NCBI RefSeq assembly: GCF_036321145.2
Contig: NC_086232.1
Span: 17,772,130-17,836,129 of the forward strand
Reading direction: 5' to 3'
DNA: 64,000 nt
Source of the DNA: Pelmatolapia mariae
Lineage: Eukaryota > Chordata > Actinopteri > Cichliformes > Cichlidae
A program made the position numbers and the translations under genes. Positions 1 to 12,804 of the stretch are shown in pieces (the first letter of the stretch is position 1; each line of letters begins with the position of its first letter). The notes under the pieces are model-generated. The model had not been told where the DNA came from, searched no databases, and was given only the letters and a program-made list of their open reading frames with translations.

Positions 1-1732
1 TAATCATCATTGCTGAAAGCTGCAGCACAAATGAAGTTGATCATTATGCTATAATTACACTGCGATCCAGTGAAAGCTTGATGACAAAGTGAAGATGCAC
101 TTCAGACTCTGGCTTTCAGGTCAATGTGCTCCAGCAGCAGGTGTGGAATTTAATTTACTGGTGGGATCAGAGGATCAGATTATGGTTAAACTGGTTTGAA
201 TAAAACAGTGATTCAAATCAAACATGACCCGAGCGACCAGCAGAAAGAGAAGCGCTTTCATCTTCTACTTGTGGCAAAGGAATCTCTCACACAGGTGTGT
301 ATATTCGCAGATATGTGGGTGGACAGGTGCGTTTATAACTTTGCTTAAAGGCACGTCTGTCACGGTGAGCAGACATGTGATGTAATCCCCTCCAGGATTC
401 ACTCATAACATCATATTTCCAATGCCCCGTCTTCTCCAAATTTACAGGCTTTGTTGACTGAATCAGTGTCTACCCAGCAGGCACTGTTGCTGCCTGTCAC
501 ACTCTATCAGCTCGATTTTCACAGACGCACCAGCATCCGTGTTTGTTTGCCTTCGAGAGTTGACAAACTGTGTGCGATGTCACAGAGCGTCGTCCGTCTG
601 TCGCAGTCGTCGCGTTCAGCCATTCTTGGGCAACGTTTGAGTGGAAAACAGGGACGAGGAAGTCTGCGAGTGTCATTAAAAGAAGACTTTCAGGTCTGAT
701 TTCGATACGTTGGAGTCGTGATGCACAATTTAATGCACATTATTTCCTCTGCGTCCCATTAAATGTTGCTTCAGAGACATCTGCCAGGGCTGTAAATGCC
801 TCTCTAGCTTTCTAGTTTGTGAGTGTTTGCAGTGCATAAACTATTTGCTATGCTTTATTTTTTGTGTATATCTACTTCTTTAGACCTCTAAAAATGTTTT
901 TATTAAGACAATTCAAGAAGAAAAATGCTTCCTTGCTTCTAATAATATATGTTACCTCTAAAGGCCTTAACCTGTGACAAGGAGTCAAAAACAAGGCAAA
1001 AAGGCCTGGAAATCACTGTTTTAAACAATCATTAGGAAGCTCTAGGGAAAGTTCCATGTTTAGGTGTGGTGATGACCACAACAGCAGGCAGAGAAATCCC
1101 CCTGACACAAAGATTTCAAGCTGTGGTTCAGATTTCTTTGAGAACTCACTTACAGGACCTCTTTCCATAAAGCACAGCTACAGCAGCTTTCAAACCCTAT
1201 TTGAGAGAAAATTTAGCTAGAAAGTGTGGATATTTACAGTCATTCTTTGTTTCCAGGGTGTGCTTTCATTGACCGGATGCCAGCCTCGATTCCACACTTC
1301 TCATGATCACATGTTTGGTTCTTAGTGATATCTCAGGGTTTCAGACTCTCCCTGCAGGATCCAGATACAGGCCATGAAAATGACCATGAGCCAAAGCTAA
1401 CCACAGCTGGCACCACATGGCTAACTTGAGCAGGAGCAGCCTCACACTAATCCACAATAGCTCTCTTTTTTTCTTTTTTTTTTTGCCTTTGAATAAATGC
1501 GGCTCAATATTCTGGGAAGAATTAGGTCTAGGTTTTCAGCCTACATGACATGCATTTATAGCCTCTCACTTCCTGTGTTATTACTCAAACTTTAATGATT
1601 AGAAAATATATATTTTCAGTTTCCAGTCATGAATACAAAAATGTTTTATTAGTATATATAAAAATATTATTACATGTATTATTATTGCTGATCTTCACCT
1701 AAGCATTGGTTTTGCCTCTTTTCATAAAAGGT
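1..1732. other. Intergenic DNA, no gene recognised
   Basis: AT-rich sequence upstream of the fbxw7-like gene. Short open frames near 451-815 have no recognisable domains and lack splice or codon signatures. A poly-T run lies near 1465-1483. I see no exon, RNA gene or identifiable repeat here. Confidence 0.5.
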
Positions 1733-1733
1733 G

Positions 1734-1824
<91 letters not shown>
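1733..1824. repeat. (TATC)n tetranucleotide microsatellite
   Basis: About 23 uninterrupted copies of a TATC/CTAT unit. It directly abuts the C-terminal end of a Tc1-like transposase relic and may have replaced or grown from the transposon end. Probably length-polymorphic. Confidence 0.97.
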
Positions 1825-2794
1825 GGGTTTTTAAAGCTCTTCTTTGGACATTTGCTGAGTTTTATTCTGTTGTCTGTCAAGATGATCACAGACTGCTTCA
1901 ATAATGTTGAGCTCCGGGCTCTGAGGAGGTTGATCCATGACTGATGGTGTTCAGTTGTTTGTTTTTCTATCCAGGTCTGATTTTACAGTACTGATTTTAC
2001 AGATTTTACATTCTTACTAGATGGTATTACATAGTGGATCAAAATCAGACTGTACTTTTCTACGTTGACACTTCCATTAATTTTGCCAAGATCCTCAACA
2101 ACAGTAGCTGAAATGCAGCCCCAAACCATGACAGAGTCTCCATCGTGTTTTACAGATGGTTGTAGACACCCATTCACTGACAATGATCTGAACCAAAAAA
2201 TTTGGACTGATTACGCCATCAGACCTGTTGCCACTGAGTTTCAGTCCAGTTCTTGTGTAATTTGGCATAACGCAGCCTTTTCTCCCTGTTTCCTTTTCTT
2301 AAGAATCACTTATAGAAAGCCACTCTTCCACTGAGACCATTTGTGATGAAGCTTCAGTGAACAGTAGAGCAGCTGTGTCAGGTCTTTGCTAGATTTTTTC
2401 CTATTTCATAAGGAGATGACTTCCAAATACTGTTCATCTGCGGTGGATTGTTTTTTAGGCTTTCCACTGGTCCTTTTGTCCTCCTCTTGTCCAGTTTCCT
2501 CAAGTTATATTTATTTGTGACCGGCTGCATGTTAATTGTAAAGATACAATGTACAATGTAATACATGTAAATTGCCTAAAGATACACTTAAAATGAGATC
2601 TTTGCTAAGCTGTCTATTATGTGTAGACACAACACTCGCTCATCTCTTGGTTTAGGTGCCCTTTTTATCCTTGAGTGAGTCTTAGGTCATTGTTAGAGCT
2701 TAACAAAAAAATGAAACAAAAAACAAAAAAACAACTACAAAAAAATCTGGCTCTTTGGAAGAAACAAGGGGTCGATCGAGACTTTTGTACTGTA
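1825..2794 (-). mobile_element. Tc1-like DNA transposon relic
   Basis: Read on the minus strand this is a decayed Tc1/mariner transposase. The frame at 1983-2183 contains GDSVMVWGCIS, the conserved block around the second catalytic aspartate of fish Tc1 proteins. The stretch near 1875-1940 translates to a PPQSPELNIIEAVCDHL-like segment, the usual C-terminal DPN/E block. The N-terminal part near 2380-2520 is frameshifted. The outer right end (2779-2794) reads as a terminal repeat ending in GTACTGTA. The left terminal repeat is not visible because the (TATC)n tract sits there. It is non-functional. Confidence 0.75.
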
Positions 2795-3354
2795 AAAATT
2801 CTTCATATAATGATAAACAAAGGCTTTAATCACAAGTAAGTGCTGTATGAGGGTAAGATGCTTTGTACATGACTTTTATACATCATAAAACTGAAAAAAC
2901 TTATACAAAACCAAGCCTAGAGTTACAGTTTGTTTTACTGATCAGCAGTGATGTTCTTCTGTGGTTAGTAAGCAGAACCTTTCCTCTGTTTTACTGGTTA
3001 CATTGATTTGGATCATTCTCATGTTTAGATCAGTGTACAGCTCTGAGTCGTCCCTGGATTTGATTAGAGGCAGCCAACTGGGGGTGTGAGCTCCTTCAAA
3101 ACAGCCCCCAGACCCAGAGGAGGGAGCCTGTTTATAAGCAGTTAAGTAACTTTGATGTCTTGTGTAACTCAGAGGTTCAAAGGATGGGAGCAGTGATCTG
3201 GAGCCCCCACTCCTGCAGCCCCCTCCCAAAGGTCACCCAGATTGAACCAGATCACAGCACTCCAGCTACAGTGAATGAGGAGGAAACAGAGCAGAGGGAG
3301 ACCTAATTAAATCATTCATTTATTCATATAAAAAAGAATGATGCATTAATTTAT
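2795..3354. other. Intergenic DNA, nothing recognised
   Basis: Single-copy-looking sequence between two transposon relics. A frame at 2942-3229 is open on the minus strand but has no domain, promoter or splice context. Confidence 0.4.
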
Positions 3355-5285
3355 TAATTCAAAAAATTACCTAAACCTTCCTTGACCTGTGTGAAACAAA
3401 TAAGAGCTGCAATCAAATGTTTGTGATAACTGCCAATGAGTCATTCACATCAAGTATTTTCACCACATTGAGGGGTTTTCCAACATAGACTTTTTAAGGT
3501 ACCAACTTTAACTAGGTCACTCGCAACCCCCCCCCCCCCCCCCTTTTTTTTGAGCCATTCAGAGGTGGGCTTATTGTTGTGTTTCTGATCATTGTCCTCT
3601 TGAGGGGGCATGAACTGATGGCCAGGCACTCTCCTTCAGGAGTTTCTGGTAGAGAGCAGAATGATTCAATCAATTATAGCAAGTCTTTCAGGTCCTAAAG
3701 CAGCAAAGCAGCCCTAGACCATTGCACTACCACCACCATGTTTTACTGTTGCTATGGTGTTTTGTTTTGTTTTTTAATGAAATACTGTGCTGAGCTTTAT
3801 GCAGATGTAATGGGACTCACCTTCCAAAAATAAACTTTTGTCTCATCAGTCCACAGAATATTTTCCCAGAAGTCTTGGGGATCATCAAGATGCATTTAGT
3901 CAGCACTGGTTTTCTCCTTGACCCATGGATACTATTTTTGCCCAGTCTCTTTCTTTCAGTGGAATCATGACCTCTAACCTTAACTGAGACAAGTGAGGCA
4001 TGCAGTCCTTTAAATGTTGTTCTGGGTTCTTCTATGACCTCCTGGATGAGTCATCAACATGTTTTGGAGTTATTTTGGTAGGCTGGTCACTCCTAGGAAG
4101 GTTCACCACTGTTCCAAGTTTTCTACATTTGTGGTGATGGCTCACTGTGCTTCACTGGAATCCCAAAGCCTTATAAACAACTTTGTTCCCATTTCCAGAT
4201 GGACAGATATCAATGATTTTGTTTCTTAGCTGTTCTTGAGTTTCTTTAGATTGTGGTATGATGTGTTGCTTTTTGAGGTTTTTTTGCTTGCTTCATTTTG
4301 TCTAACAGGCTTGATTTCAATTCAATTCAATTCAATTTTATTTATATAGCGCCAAATCACAACAACAATCACCTCAAGGCGCTTTATATTGTACAGTAGA
4401 TCGCATAATAATATATTCAGAGAAAACCCAACAATCATATGACCCCCTATGAGCAAGCACTTTGGCGACAGTGGGAAGGAAAACTCCCTTTTAACAGGAA
4501 GAAACCTCCGGGAGACCCAGGCTCAGGGAGGGGTGGGGCCATCTGCTGCGACCGGTTGGGGTGAGAGAAGGAAAACAGGATAAAAGACATGCTGTGGAAG
4601 AGAGACAGAGATTAATAACAAGTATGATTCAATGCAGAGAGGTCTATTAACACATAGTGAGTGAGAAAGGTGACTGGAAAGGAAAAACTCAATGCATCAT
4701 GGGAATCCCCCGGCAGCCTACATCTATTGCAGCATAACTAAGGGAGGATTCAGGGTCACCTGGTCCAGCCCTAACTATATGCTTTAACAAAAAGGAAAGT
4801 TTTAAGCCTAATCTTAAAAGTAGAGATAGTGTCTGCCTCCCGAACCCAAACTGGAAGCTGGTTCCACAGAAGAGGGGCCTGAAAACTGAAGGCTCTCCCT
4901 CCCATTCTACTTTTAAATACTCTAGGAACAACAAGTAAGCCAGCAGTGCGAGAGCGAAGTGCTATTTAAGTGACTTCTTAATTTAACAGGTCTGGCAGTA
5001 ATCACACCTCAGTGTGGCTACTGAAACTGAAATCAACTTTTCAAATAAATAAATGGTGAATCACAGTTCATTCATGATTTAACAAGAAGAGGACAGTTAC
5101 TTTTTCACACAGCTCCAGGTTGCTTTGGATAGCCTTTTCCCTTAATAAATGAAATCATTGTTTAAAAACTGCATTTTGTATTTACTCTGGTTATCTCTGT
5201 CTAATATTAAATTTTGTTTGATGATCTGAAACGTGACAAATATAGAAAAAAACAAGTAATCAGGAATGGGGCAAATACGTTTCTA
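3355..5285 (-). mobile_element. Tc1-like DNA transposon relic, interrupted
   Basis: Minus-strand Tc1-like element of a family common in fish. Broken frames still show a KLGTVVNLPRS-type segment from the N-terminal paired-like DNA-binding region (4090-4140) and a HLDDPQDFWENILWTDETKV-like segment around the first catalytic Asp (3845-3900). The AASGP-like block and the region before the last catalytic residue lie further left. The right subterminal region (5210-5275) has the characteristic 'caggaatggggcaaata' end. A C17/T8 homopolymer (3527-3551) lies in the coding remnant. A retroelement fragment is inserted at 4310-4983. Inactive. Confidence 0.8.
4310..4983 (-). mobile_element. LINE-like 3'-end fragment nested in Tc1 relic
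   Basis: The left edge carries (TTCAA)n followed by TTTTATTTATATAGCGCC, the reverse complement of a very common fish non-LTR 3' end with an (ATTGA)n tail. The element therefore lies on the minus strand and is 5'-truncated near 4983. The heptamer TAACAGG occurs on both sides (4303-4309 and 4984-4990), which fits a target-site duplication. The Tc1 sequence resumes immediately after it. A related copy lies at 14738-15560. The exact LINE clade was not determined. Confidence 0.7.
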
Positions 5286-5910
5286 TATTCTAGCCATAGG
5301 CTTAGACCTGGGAATGGTCATCACGACCATTAACAACAAAAATGATAATTCTAATATTAATTGTCATATAAATAATAAGGAGAAGATCACAAGACAAAGA
5401 AAAGAAAAACGAGGTGAAGTTAATCTGATGGCTTGTCTAGAGTGTCTCACATTCACCAGGGGCCCAGCTCCGTTAGGCACAGGAAAAGGTCATAAAAGGA
5501 AGAACTACTGCTTGAGCCTTACAGGACACCCCCACCCCAGGAAGGTCTGCACATCACGCACGTCACATGTGTATCTATGTTTTCTCCGGACCTATGCATG
5601 TTGCATTGGCTCTAAAGTTGCTAAAGTCGGGTTTAAGGCCATAATATAAATGCTTTCACAAACCCCTCTTAGAAGCCTTGTCAAAATAAAAATAATAACG
5701 TAATACTAAAAGTACTGCAGAGAGGGAGAAATAAACTCCAGGGGCATATTTTTGGAATATTTCGAAAACAAAAAACAAAACTCATTTGTCTCCATAAATA
5801 AATGCCTCTATAATTGTCTCCATAAATTTGTCAGTTATTTTTGTGATTTTCAAAATAAAATGTGGAATTTTAACATTTAACGCAACACGAATCAATTCGT
5901 AAGACTTGAT
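5286..5910. other. Intergenic DNA upstream of fbxw7 promoter
   Basis: AT-rich with no recognised repeat. The open frame at 5266-5649 has no protein signature. It may contain distal promoter elements, but none is clear. Confidence 0.35.
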
Positions 5911-5936
5911 CCGCCATTGGTTGCATTTATAAAAAT
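5911..5936 (+). promoter_or_regulatory. Possible core promoter: inverted CCAAT and TATA-like
   Basis: GCCATTGG (inverted CCAAT, 5913-5920) is followed closely by TATAAAAA (5928-5935), just upstream of the base-composition shift into the CpG-rich region. Spacing between the two boxes is shorter than usual, so either may be fortuitous. A CpG-island promoter with dispersed start sites inside 6000-6300 is an equally good reading. Confidence 0.3.
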
Positions 5937-5959
5937 TAACCTACTTTATTTATTTTTCA

Positions 5960-6484
5960 CATGGACGTATATCTCACGTAAGCGCGCACAGGAGCAAACA
6001 AAAACGTGCCATCATCAAGTTGCGACAGCCCTTCTCTCCAGTCGGTGGAGAGCCAGGAGAGGAGCAGACCTGGCCCCTGTTGAGGAGCTTGCGGACGGCA
6101 AATCTTTTACCACTGACGCGCTGTATGGGCTCCGTGGGTTTCTTCTGCCTCTTGTAATGATCGTAAATCACCGTGTAAGAGCACAGAGTCAGCGGGTCGA
6201 GCAGTGCACTGGTCAGTTTGGCAGAGCAGCTAGCGTTAGCAGTGTTTGACTAGCCAGTTAACAGTACACGAACTTGGCTTGTGGGGGCTAGTTAGCAGGT
6301 CGTGCTAGCGTGCTAGCCTCGGTTGGTCAGGTGCAGTGACTGCTGCTGCTGGGAGACCCGAGAAGGAGCGTTTACCTCCAAGCGTTAGCTTCTTCAAGCC
6401 TCAAAGGATACCTCGCTGTGGATACCCGACCGGGAGGAAGCGCCGGAAAGTCCTGCTACTTGTGTCCATCGCCACATTTCCCAG
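5960..6484 (+). other. fbxw7: fbxw7 CpG-rich leader region and non-coding exon 1
   Basis: Markedly richer in GC and CpG than its surroundings, with many GCTAGC/GTTAGC words continuing to about 6610. It ends in CCCAG|GTAAAT at 6484/6485, a good splice donor. The transcription start is unknown, so the left edge is approximate. In the frame that would join phase 0 to the first coding exon there is a TAG at 6386-6388 and no ATG after it, so this exon cannot supply an AUG start for the known protein. It is assigned to fbxw7 by position and strand only; a transcript is needed to confirm it. Confidence 0.5.
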
Positions 6485-8530
6485 GTAAATAAAAACAATG
6501 CGAATTACAAAGTACAGCACCGCAGCTGGGGGATATTGCAGCGGTGGACCGGTGGGGAAAGGGGCCTAGCATTAGCCTGCTAACGCAGTCGCTAGCTATT
6601 AGCAGTGCTAACGTTAGCCAGCTTGTGTTGATGTGGAGCTCGGTAGCGCTCAGAGTTGAAGTTTAAGTTAGCAGATTTAGCTTCGTGTAGCTGAATGTGC
6701 TGCACGGGTTGAAGTTTGTTGCCTGCTTCGGGTGCCTCTCCGGCCAGCGCTGGGCTTTTTAAACAAACTGAGTCAACAGCTGCAGAGTGCGAGGACTTTA
6801 ATGCCCGTGCACGCATTAACCCGAAAACCGTGGGTCTTTAACTTGACTTTGCCGTAACTCAGTCAGTCTACATCTTTAAAAAGTCACTGATTTGCCTCGA
6901 GGTTTTGAGGGAATGTACAGCATACAACTTTCTGTTCTTAAACCCTCGATCAGAAAAAGGAAACGTCCTTTATGTAGTGGGAAGAAGCCACAGGAAGAGT
7001 AAGATGATGTCTGTGTGCAGAGCAAACGATGAATCTAAAGTATGGACGTCAGGATGGTCAAATTATAGATTGCAAACCTGTATGAACAGTTTGAGACATG
7101 CCATGAAACACATAGCTGCACAGACTCCACTCCTCCTGGGCAGCTGCCAGGCAGCTTAAACACACCAGAGGCAACTTTGCCACACTATTCACATATAAAG
7201 GAGAAAGGAAAGGAGCACAAAAGCACCAAGTGTAGTAGAAAAATGCTGTTTAGTATGGCAGCTCCTATTTCTTCATCTGTTCAAGGGTTTCTGTTTAAAA
7301 AATGTTTATAGCGCCACTGCAAAGGTCACTTAGTTCTGTTAATTTTATAAAGTTATCCAAATCCAGACTTTATCTTGGGGAACAGAGGACTGAATTCATG
7401 GGATGTTGACAGCTGAGAGATTTAAGACTTTTAAGGTTGCTGTGGCTGTGCTCTGATTTCTTGCAAATCACAGGACTTGAAATTGTTTTGTCACAGGAGG
7501 CAGCTTTAGTTAAACCAACACTGAGCTGACAGCTTGATGCACAGTCCACATCCCTTATTCAGTTAGTCGCCTAACATGCTGTAAATGCAGCCTAATGCAA
7601 CAGTCTTGCAAGCCTTTATGAATATTATGTTCCTCTTTTGTCCAGACATTTTTAGAAAGTTGTTGATCTAAAACTGTATGGCCATTTCTTTTTACTGGTG
7701 CCTTAATGTTTACTCTCCTGTGGTGGACAGGCTTGTCTTTGTGTCCCTGACATCCAATTGTTTCAGTTCTAACAGAGTCCCAACAGCAGAGTACAAACCA
7801 GCCCAACAATACGTATTATTTTCAGTTCTTCATTATGCTTGTGAGACCTTAGCTCGTGTTTCATCGTGTAAGCCTTAATTACATTGTTTTTACCATAGTT
7901 TTTTTTGTTTTGTATAGTTGATTAAATGCAATGTAACTCGAGTCAAACATGAACTTGGAACTACCCAGATTTCTACTCCGCTGTGTAAAACTGGAGTGCA
8001 TCAAGTTTAAACTCAAACTTGACCACAACCCCTCATGTGCAACGATAGCCAAACCCAAATGGGTGTGCATTCATTACATATTTCTCTTAAACAACAGAAG
8101 TGCAGTACTGAAGCGCACCATGAAACTGTTTCAGATTCAATTCTCTCTTATTTAACCATGCTGCGTCTTTCTCTTGTGTTGTTTTGTCAGTTTGGATAAA
8201 ATTGTGCAGCTCATGTTAATTTCAGTTTGGGAGGGAGTCGTGAGGTCAGGTCAGATGACCAACTTTGGTTAAGATGCACAGATGTCAGCCAGTCCATTTG
8301 AATGAATCTTCTGTCACTTCCCTTCTATATTTGTTACGCTGCTATTCTAAGAGTGATGCTTTACACACGCATACTTGTGTAATCTGTGCAGTATAAAGCA
8401 CCACATTGATTACAAAAGTGCAGCAGCACTGTTGCATATCTTTTGCCATACTGAGTTTGACTGCAGAAGTGTGGACACACTGCTGATAGGATACTTTATC
8501 ATTCAGTTGCCAAATTACATAATTTACAGC

Positions 8531-8538
<8 letters not shown>

Positions 8539-8563
<25 letters not shown>
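8539..8563. repeat. Poly-A tract
   Basis: Uninterrupted run of A, following TTTCTTTT. No retroelement could be recognised next to it. Confidence 0.9.
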
Positions 8564-9309
8564 GTAGATACAACATTTCTCTGGAAGAGTGTCAACAAAA
8601 GCTGAGCACCAGAAGCTTCATAAAGGGAGCATTTATTTCAGTGCTGTTGTATTGATTGCTGGTTAAAAATGTGCTTTGGGTTGCACATAACAGATGAAAC
8701 GGTCCGATCAGCCAGCAGCTGGAATTCTGCCTCTGTTTGATCAAAAATTGATGATGTTCTTTTTCTCAGCACTGGTGTTGATTAATCATTAGAAATGGAA
8801 GGATAAAATAGGTCTCATTTGTTAGTACTGGCTTAACTTGGTGTCGTATTGAAGTGACCTATGTATGGCTGCCCAAGATTGATGATCAGAGATCTGTTAA
8901 GGACAATATTTTATTTAATTTTTTGTACCTGTTCAGTTTCCTTTAAGTGCCTGCAAACATTTATTATATAGAAGACGAAGGCTTTCTGAACCCATAGTAT
9001 TACTAATTATGATCAGACTGCAAATAGCCTGTATTGTCATTATGAACAAATCTGGATGTTATTTTCTTGATTAGCCAATCTGTTTCTGAGAATTGCTCTT
9101 GCTGTGTCCTGTTGTCCGATCAACTGTCCAAAACACAAAGATAAGGTCATTTACTGTTGCATAAGCCTGAAGAGGCGGGAAAAAACCCAACCCAAAACCC
9201 AGCAAATCCTCATATTTAGAAGTTGAAGCCAACAAATGTTTAACACTTGAGTTTGTAAAATGACTGACAGTTAATAGATCTCCCTAAATAGTAGGGAGGG
9301 GGGGGGCTC

Positions 9310-9412
9310 AATGCAGCATAGTATTGCGATATTTTTTTTGTGCCGATATAGTATCAATACAAGAACACCAAATATCGATATTTTATTAAATAAATTAAAA
9401 TAATCCGGGAAT
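9310..9412. repeat. ATATCGATA-type dispersed repeat fragment
   Basis: Contains TATTGCGATATTTTTTTT, GATATAGTATC and AATATCGATATTTTATT, words typical of a fish DNA-transposon end. Only one end is visible and no target duplication was found, so this is a solo fragment. Confidence 0.35.
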
Positions 9413-9579
9413 CTCCTGCACCAACATCCTGAAATAAGGTTAGCAGAACAAATTTACATTTAATAAACCATCCAACACTGGATGCATTTAGCTTGACAAA
9501 GTTATTTCCTAATTCAGAGCAAGCTCAGTCACACTAGTAGGAATAGGACAGGACGGCAAACTCCTTACATTTACCAGAA

Positions 9580-9935
9580 GAAGTGGTGGGTGTCTGGCGA
9601 CTGTATTGAATTTTTCACATTCTGCAAGTGATGACAATTTGTGGTAACTAAATGGTTGCCCACGCCTTCAGGGGTTGCACATTCAAAGCCACTTTTGATC
9701 GCAAGGGGATTGCACAGGTCAGCAAACAGTTGCAGTCTGACTTCTACTGACTGTACTCACTCTGAGAGGTTGTTGAAGGTTTGCAAATAATTACTATCTA
9801 ACTTATAAATGCAGACAGATTGCAAGCACGTTGCCTTTAATCTGAGTCTTTGTCAATGAGCACAACTTGAAGAGACTTGATTCGACTGGCTGCCAGCTGG
9901 TTGTATTCTGGCTGTATTCCTGTAGAACAGTTGCA
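9580..9935. repeat. Degenerate GTTGC-rich dispersed repeat
   Basis: Many GGTTGC, GTTGCA and TTGCAAG words. Similar GTTGC-rich stretches occur near 24700-24790, 27130-27450 and 36080-36260. Similarity is loose and I could not define ends or structure. Confidence 0.25.
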
Positions 9936-10532
9936 GAATGCAGATGTGATAGTTGGATTTCTGTCTATGTAGACAGCAACAGATATGTGGTTTTTCAACA
10001 GCCCCTATTCAGTCTCAGACTGATATCAGACTGACTCCGTCTTTTGGCAACATTTATAGCAGGTTTTAGTGACAGGGTTGATTTTTGCAGCAAAAAAAAA
10101 CCAAATGAAGTGGGATAACTATGTTTTGATAAAATGGATATTGCCTAAGTTTAACATAATTAGCAGTTTTAAAAAGGTGATAAATTGCAGTTTATTGTGC
10201 ATTGCAAAAAGTTAATTGCAATTCTCATGTGATGAATGTTCAGATGTTTCCAAGATTATTTCAGATTTTTATGGCTTTTTCTGCAGCGCGTCTCTCTGCC
10301 GTCTGTAAAAAGCCAGGCGGCGGAGCAGATGAATAGAAATGGCAGATGTAGTTGTTTTGAGAAGACAGTTTTAATTTGGTCTTTTACTGCGTTGAACAGG
10401 TTGTTGTTTGGCAGCGCTTCAGAAACTGCGTTGGAAGAGGCTGTTTTAATATGTACAAACTAAGCTGTTCTCTGGGGTTTGTTTTTCAGAGCCAGCCCAT
10501 TATGTACCCCCTTTGAAAATGGTTGCAACGAG

Positions 10533-10580
10533 AACATTATTAACATTATTAACATTATTAACATTATTAAACATTATTAA
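10533..10580. repeat. (AACATTATT)n minisatellite
   Basis: Five 9-bp units with a one-base insertion in the last ones, shortly before a G run at 10602-10611. Confidence 0.85.
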
Positions 10581-10697
10581 ACCCTTCAGTTAAATGTATG
10601 CGGGGGGGGGGTGTACTCTATTTTCTCCCCTCTCCTCCAGCAGGGCAGTGTAAGCTGATGAAGATCAGAGAATTCACATTCAAGGATAGGCTGAAAG

Positions 10698-11399
10698 TAG
10701 GGCTGTTTGATATAACGATATATATCGGATGATGATATAAAAACGTCTATCGTTTCATTTTACGCTATCGTTTGTTTCGTGGTGTCCCAAAATAAACTGT
10801 TTACGGCAATATTTTTTCCATCGTTTTGATGGTCACTGTAGTGGCTATATTAATTTCTTGAAGTTCTCTCTTTCTCTTATATTTAATATAACCACATTAT
10901 GGACAGACAAGCGCCTGTTTTTATGGGTTGTCATTAGCAACAACGACAGTAAAACCATCGCATGTCCGCTTGTTTATTTTCCACATAAACCTTTCACAAT
11001 AAAGCTCAAGATCCTGTTGAGACTTTTCTAAATAAACGGAATCACGTGAAAGAGTATGCAGAGTATTGACGGATGAGAAGCAAAAAAAAGAGTCGTCAGG
11101 TGCTAAAAAATAAACCTTAGACTCAAACGTTAGAACAGGCTTTTCCCCGCAGCACGCTGTGTAATAAATACTCACAAAGAAAACGGCGGCCGTTACAACT
11201 TATGTCTAAAAATGTGTAGTTTCATGCATCGGTTAAAACACTCGACTCCAGGTACACGATGCCCAGCTGGAAACACTTCACCTACCCGAGAGTCACAGAA
11301 TTTACAGAAAATATTAAATTTTTTGTGATTTATATCGTTATCGGGACGATAGATGTTTTATATTGGGATATGAGATTTTGGTCATATCGCACAGCCCTA
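10698..11399. mobile_element. Non-autonomous hAT-like transposon, 702 bp
   Basis: Ends are TAGGGCTGTTTGATAT on the left and, reverse-complemented, TAGGGCTGTGCGATATGA on the right. The flanks are exact 8-bp direct repeats GCTGAAAG at 10690-10697 and 11400-11407. An 8-bp duplication with short TIRs is the hAT hallmark. The interior has no intact transposase. It belongs with the elements at 43543, 46658 and 50861. Confidence 0.85.
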
Positions 11400-11631
11400 G
11401 CTGAAAGTGTTAAGACAAGAACTGCATATTTTCAATTTACATTTACACAAAAATATGGATCAGTATTGATAGGATAGGATTTTAGTCATTCCATTATCGA
11501 TTGTGTCCAAAGGTCAAATTCTTTATCTTTGTTTTGTTTCCTGTTTTTCTTGTGTTTGGGGAGAGGGAGAGATGCAAGCAATCTTCCCACCTGCCTTCAC
11601 TGCCAACTGTATGTTTTCCCCCCTCTGTACA

Positions 11632-11633
<2 letters not shown>

Positions 11634-11665
<32 letters not shown>
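11634..11665. repeat. Poly-T tract (about 32 T)
   Basis: Uninterrupted homopolymer followed by CCCCC. Several apparent short frames across it are artefacts of the tract. Confidence 0.95.
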
Positions 11666-12782
11666 CCCCCTCACATTTGGTTGTTGGTGTGTGTCGGAGA
11701 GCTGCTACTGCCCTGGTCAGGACTAGCAACTTTTCTGCCACCACCAGCAGCAGAGCTTCTAGCTTTAAACAAGATTCAAGGTTGTTGAAGGGAGGGGACA
11801 AAAGCTTAGCTTCTTTAAAACTAGAAATCTGTAACCTGGTATGAGTACAGGGTAAATGACAGAAACAAGGTAAAGCCTCTCATACTGCAGTAAAATGAAA
11901 CTGGTACACAAAATTGGGTTAAAAAAATTACTTGGAAGTTTAGTTTGGGGATTGCTGCAAGCCCTTAAAGATTATGACAGGGTATCCTGGACATTGTTTG
12001 CGTAAAGCTTCACATTCCCACACTCCTTACTGTTGTTGTGTTACTGACATCAGGACTTTCCTAATACTGTTCTCATGGACAGTGAGATTTCCTGTCTTTG
12101 AAACTTGTGTTGGCAAAGCATGAAGATAGTGGACATTGTTTAGGTTGCATATGGGGAGACTGGCCTTAGTAAATCCACACTCAGTCTGAAATCTTTATAA
12201 CTGAGGAAAACGTATATGCATATTTTGTAACCAGTGAGTGAATAAGTCTGCTGTCCATATGCTGGCTATTCCTAACAAAGCTACTACTCAGGGTTACTTG
12301 TCTAGTTTTAAGACTCCTTGCATATGGAGAGAGATAGTACAAGTCAGTTACTCTGTGGGGGTTATGTTTTCAAGTGGTAAACGGATGTTCAAGCCACTGT
12401 TTATGTTTGGAGGAAAGCTTAAAAGTGGGAAGTGTTGCTTGAATCTTTGAGTTGTGTCTAATATACCAAATTGAGAGGGTAACGGGATTTCTACAGATGG
12501 ACAACTTTGGAGCAGAGGGGACAGATGGTTGAAAGACATTAGGTTTAAATGGTGCAACCCACAGAGGGAAACGGGAAAGGGGTGACAGCAGCAAATGTGT
12601 AGAGAGGTGCTGTGTAGTTTGCATACTTAAAGACCTATTCAGCTGTGTATGTAAACTGGGAAATGAGGAGGGAAATGAAGCTGTCTTCATAAGCATGGGA
12701 AGGAGAAACAGTAGGGCAATGGGCTCTACAAGTCCAAACTGTGTGTGTGTGTAGAGTTACTAGAGGGAGAGAAAGAGTGTTC

Positions 12783-12804
12783 GGGGGGGGGGGGGGGGGG
12801 GGGG
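12783..12804. repeat. Poly-G tract (22 G)
   Basis: Uninterrupted G run. Prone to sequencing error and to quadruplex formation. Confidence 0.95.

Noticed and set aside
1733..1824. CRISPR-like array
   Set aside because: A 4-bp unit with no spacers; it is a simple microsatellite in a vertebrate genome.
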